Source: an uncultured Eubacterium sp.
GTDB lineage: Bacteria > Bacillota > Clostridia > Lachnospirales > Lachnospiraceae
Direction: 5' to 3'
Length of the DNA: 15,697 nt
Assembly (NCBI GenBank): GCA_910584595.1
Contig: CAJUBQ010000103.1
Location: 1 to 15,697, forward strand
Part shown: piece after piece, positions 14,592 through 15,697 of the stretch
How the letters are laid out: each line of letters starts with the position of its first letter
Numbering within the stretch: the stretch's first letter is position 1
The notes under the pieces: generated by a model
What the model saw: the letters and a program-made list of their open reading frames with translations, nothing else
The model's database searches: none
Told to the model about the DNA's origin: nothing
Position numbers and translations under genes: made by a program

Positions 14592-15085
14592 CTGTACTGG
14601 AAATATCCGAGCCGGGAGATAAAATCGGAGAAAAGCTGCTTATGCTGTTGGACGCAAGACAGCGGCAGGAGTTAGTAAACTATCTTCTTGGCAAAGAAAA
14701 GCAGAATGGTGGTTCAGCTGATATCCTGTGTATCCGCTCCGGAGCTTATGAGCTGTTGACAGAGAATGAAGGTATCTTCACAGAGATTCATATGGGTGAT
14801 TTGTACTTTTGCCTGGAGCAGCGGCTGGTACGTGTGGATGGACAAGTGGTCGAACTGACGGCGAAAGAATTTGATATTCTTGCCCTGCTGATCACGCATC
14901 CCCAACGGGTGTTCACATACGAGCTGATCATGGAACTGGTCTGGGATGAGGCTGCTGCCTGTTACTCACGCAAAGCGGTAAGCAACCATATGAGCAATCT
15001 GCGGAAGAAATTGAAGATAACACCGGATGGCTTGGAATATATCAAAAATATTGTCGGTGTAGGTTATAAATTTGAAATACCATAA
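14580..15085 (+). CDS. Orphan OmpR-type winged-helix DNA-binding protein, copy 2 (probable -1 frameshift start)
   Basis: Paralogue of the protein at 5425-5930, again with no receiver domain. Shared text includes GDKIGEKLLMLL, LYFCLEQRLVRV, ELTAKEFDILALL, RVFTYELIMELVW, KAVSNHMSNLRKKLK and IKNIVGVGYKFE. The middle linker (about residues 38-65) diverges. The in-frame ATG at 14642 (147 residues) would drop about 20 conserved N-terminal residues and has no ribosome binding site. The frame is open back to 14543 but has no ATG, GTG or TTG near the GGAGGTG site; the well-placed TTG 14580 is one frame off. A -1 slip on GGGAAAT yields 168 residues, identical in length to copy 1. It lies just downstream of the TetR/methyltransferase unit and has its own terminator. 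The role is unknown. Confidence 0.78.
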
Positions 15086-15087
15086 CA

Positions 15088-15130
15088 AAGATCACAAGGA
15101 TTTTACTTCCCCTGTGGTCTTGTTTTGTTT
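15088..15130 (+). terminator. Rho-independent terminator after winged-helix copy 2
   Basis: AAGATCACAAGG (15088-15099) pairs with CCTGTGGTCTT (15111-15121) with one wobble and a one-base bulge, followed by the T-rich tail TTGTTTTGTTT (15120-15130). It begins just after the stop codon at 15083-15085. Confidence 0.8.
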
Positions 15131-15203
15131 ATGCTCCTTTTCCAAAGAACAGATCCCATTTGTTATTGTTCTCATAAGAATTTTGCCACCTGCCATTACC
15201 TTA

Positions 15204-15257
15204 TTGACAGTTGTGACTGAAGTTGCTATAATGTACTCGTTCAATAAGTACATTATA
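15204..15257 (+). promoter_or_regulatory. Promoter and palindromic operator of the GntR gene
   Basis: TTGACA (15204-15209), a 17-base spacer and TATAAT (15227-15232) form a perfect promoter. TATAATGTACT (15227-15237) and AGTACATTATA (15247-15257) form an 11-bp perfect inverted repeat separated by nine bases, covering the -10 box and start point. Repressor bound there would block RNA polymerase; the GntR protein encoded next is the obvious candidate. Confidence 0.9.
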
Positions 15258-15276
15258 TGACGGATGGAGGGATCCT

Positions 15277-15654
15277 GTGGAAATTATAATAAGCAGTAAT
15301 ACGAGTAAACCCATTTATGAGCAGATTACCTCACAGATAAAAGCTATGATTATGAGCGGTGAACTGCAGACGGGCGATCCTATTCCTTCTATGCGGGCAT
15401 TGGCAAAGTCAATCCATGTAAGCGTAATTACCGTTCAAAAGGCATATGAAGATCTACAAAGGGATGGTTTTATCGAAACGACAGTCGGGCGTGGAAGTTT
15501 TGTAGCGGCACAGAATAAAGACTTTTATCAGGAGGAACAGCAGCGGTTAGCGGAAGAGCATTTACAGGAGGCCGCTGATATTGGCAGAACCAGTGGAATA
15601 TCGTTGGGAAAATTAGTTGAGCTTTTAACTATGTTTTATCAAGAGTCCAGCTAA
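15277..15654 (+). CDS. Short GntR-family regulator, YtrA type
   Basis: A 125-residue regulator. The winged helix (about 10-75) has KPIYEQITSQIKAMIMSGEL, GDPIPSMRALAKSIHVS, VITVQKAYEDLQRDGFIETT and GRGSFVA. Only about 45 residues follow, mostly charged helix (about 83-125), too short for a FadR, HutC or MocR effector domain. This is the size of YtrA-type repressors, which usually precede ABC transporter genes; those would lie beyond the window edge. The start is GTG 15277, preceded by GGAGGGAT (15265-15272). It is transcribed from a consensus promoter overlapped by an 11-bp-arm palindrome, so autorepression is likely. The last 43 bases of the window after its stop hold no recognisable feature. 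Confidence 0.92.
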   Translation: MEIIISSNTSKPIYEQITSQIKAMIMSGELQTGDPIPSMRALAKSIHVSVITVQKAYEDLQRDGFIETTVGRGSFVAAQNKDFYQEEQQRLAEEHLQEAADIGRTSGISLGKLVELLTMFYQESS

Positions 15655-15697
15655 TAAATGTCAATAGGTAAATGAAAAATATTTTTCTTCTAAAAAA

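Noticed and set aside
1..15697. CRISPR array, tRNA or rRNA genes, transposase or conjugation genes
   Set aside because: No regularly spaced repeats, tRNA-like cloverleaf sequence, rRNA core sequence, integrase, relaxase or transposase was found, so the identity of any carrying element is not shown in the window.

Overview
The window looks like an accessory region from a Gram-positive gut anaerobe of the Clostridia (a Lachnospiraceae- or Ruminococcaceae-like host is my inference). Reasons are strong AGGAGG-type ribosome binding sites, moderate to low G+C, overlapping gene pairs, a group II intron fragment, and Clostridia-type DUF3781 and DUF4304 genes. The centrepiece is a complete six-gene VanD-type glycopeptide resistance cluster on the + strand (about 6.1-11.8 kb): vanR, vanS, vanY (penicillin-binding type), vanH, a D-Ala-D-Lac ligase, and vanX.

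Layout. 1-1.3 kb: the 3' tail of a PEP-utilising phosphotransfer enzyme, overlapping an MFS efflux gene. 1.5-2.9 kb: mgtE and its likely terminator. 2.9-3.3 kb: the 5' part of a group II intron that has lost its maturase and 3' domains. 3.3-4.3 kb: DUF3781 and DUF4304 genes. 4.4-5.4 kb: a 13-codon leader peptide folded into a strong hairpin, then an AraC-family regulator. 5.4-5.9 kb: an orphan winged-helix protein. 6.1-11.8 kb: the van cluster, with a stem-loop before vanR and a terminator between vanS and vanY. 11.9-14.3 kb: a WYL regulator, then a TetR regulator and a methyltransferase in one overlapping unit. 14.6-15.1 kb: a second copy of the orphan winged-helix protein. 15.2-15.7 kb: a short YtrA-type GntR regulator behind a consensus promoter and palindromic operator; its likely partner genes are beyond the window.

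How it works together. VanS senses glycopeptide stress and phosphorylates VanR. VanH makes D-lactate from pyruvate, the ligase makes D-Ala-D-Lac, VanX destroys D-Ala-D-Ala, and VanY trims terminal D-Ala from remaining precursors. All catalytic residues I could check are present, including His244 of the ligase and the VanX zinc ligands, so the pathway looks intact.

The most unusual signal is shared by the two orphan winged-helix genes. Each has a good ribosome binding site and a start codon that opens only a three-codon frame (Met-Gly-Asn-stop). The start codon overlaps a -1 slippery heptamer, GGGAAAT. Slipping back one base enters the long frame and would give proteins of exactly 168 residues in both copies. 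This suggests programmed -1 frameshifting at initiation, or less likely a shared inherited lesion.
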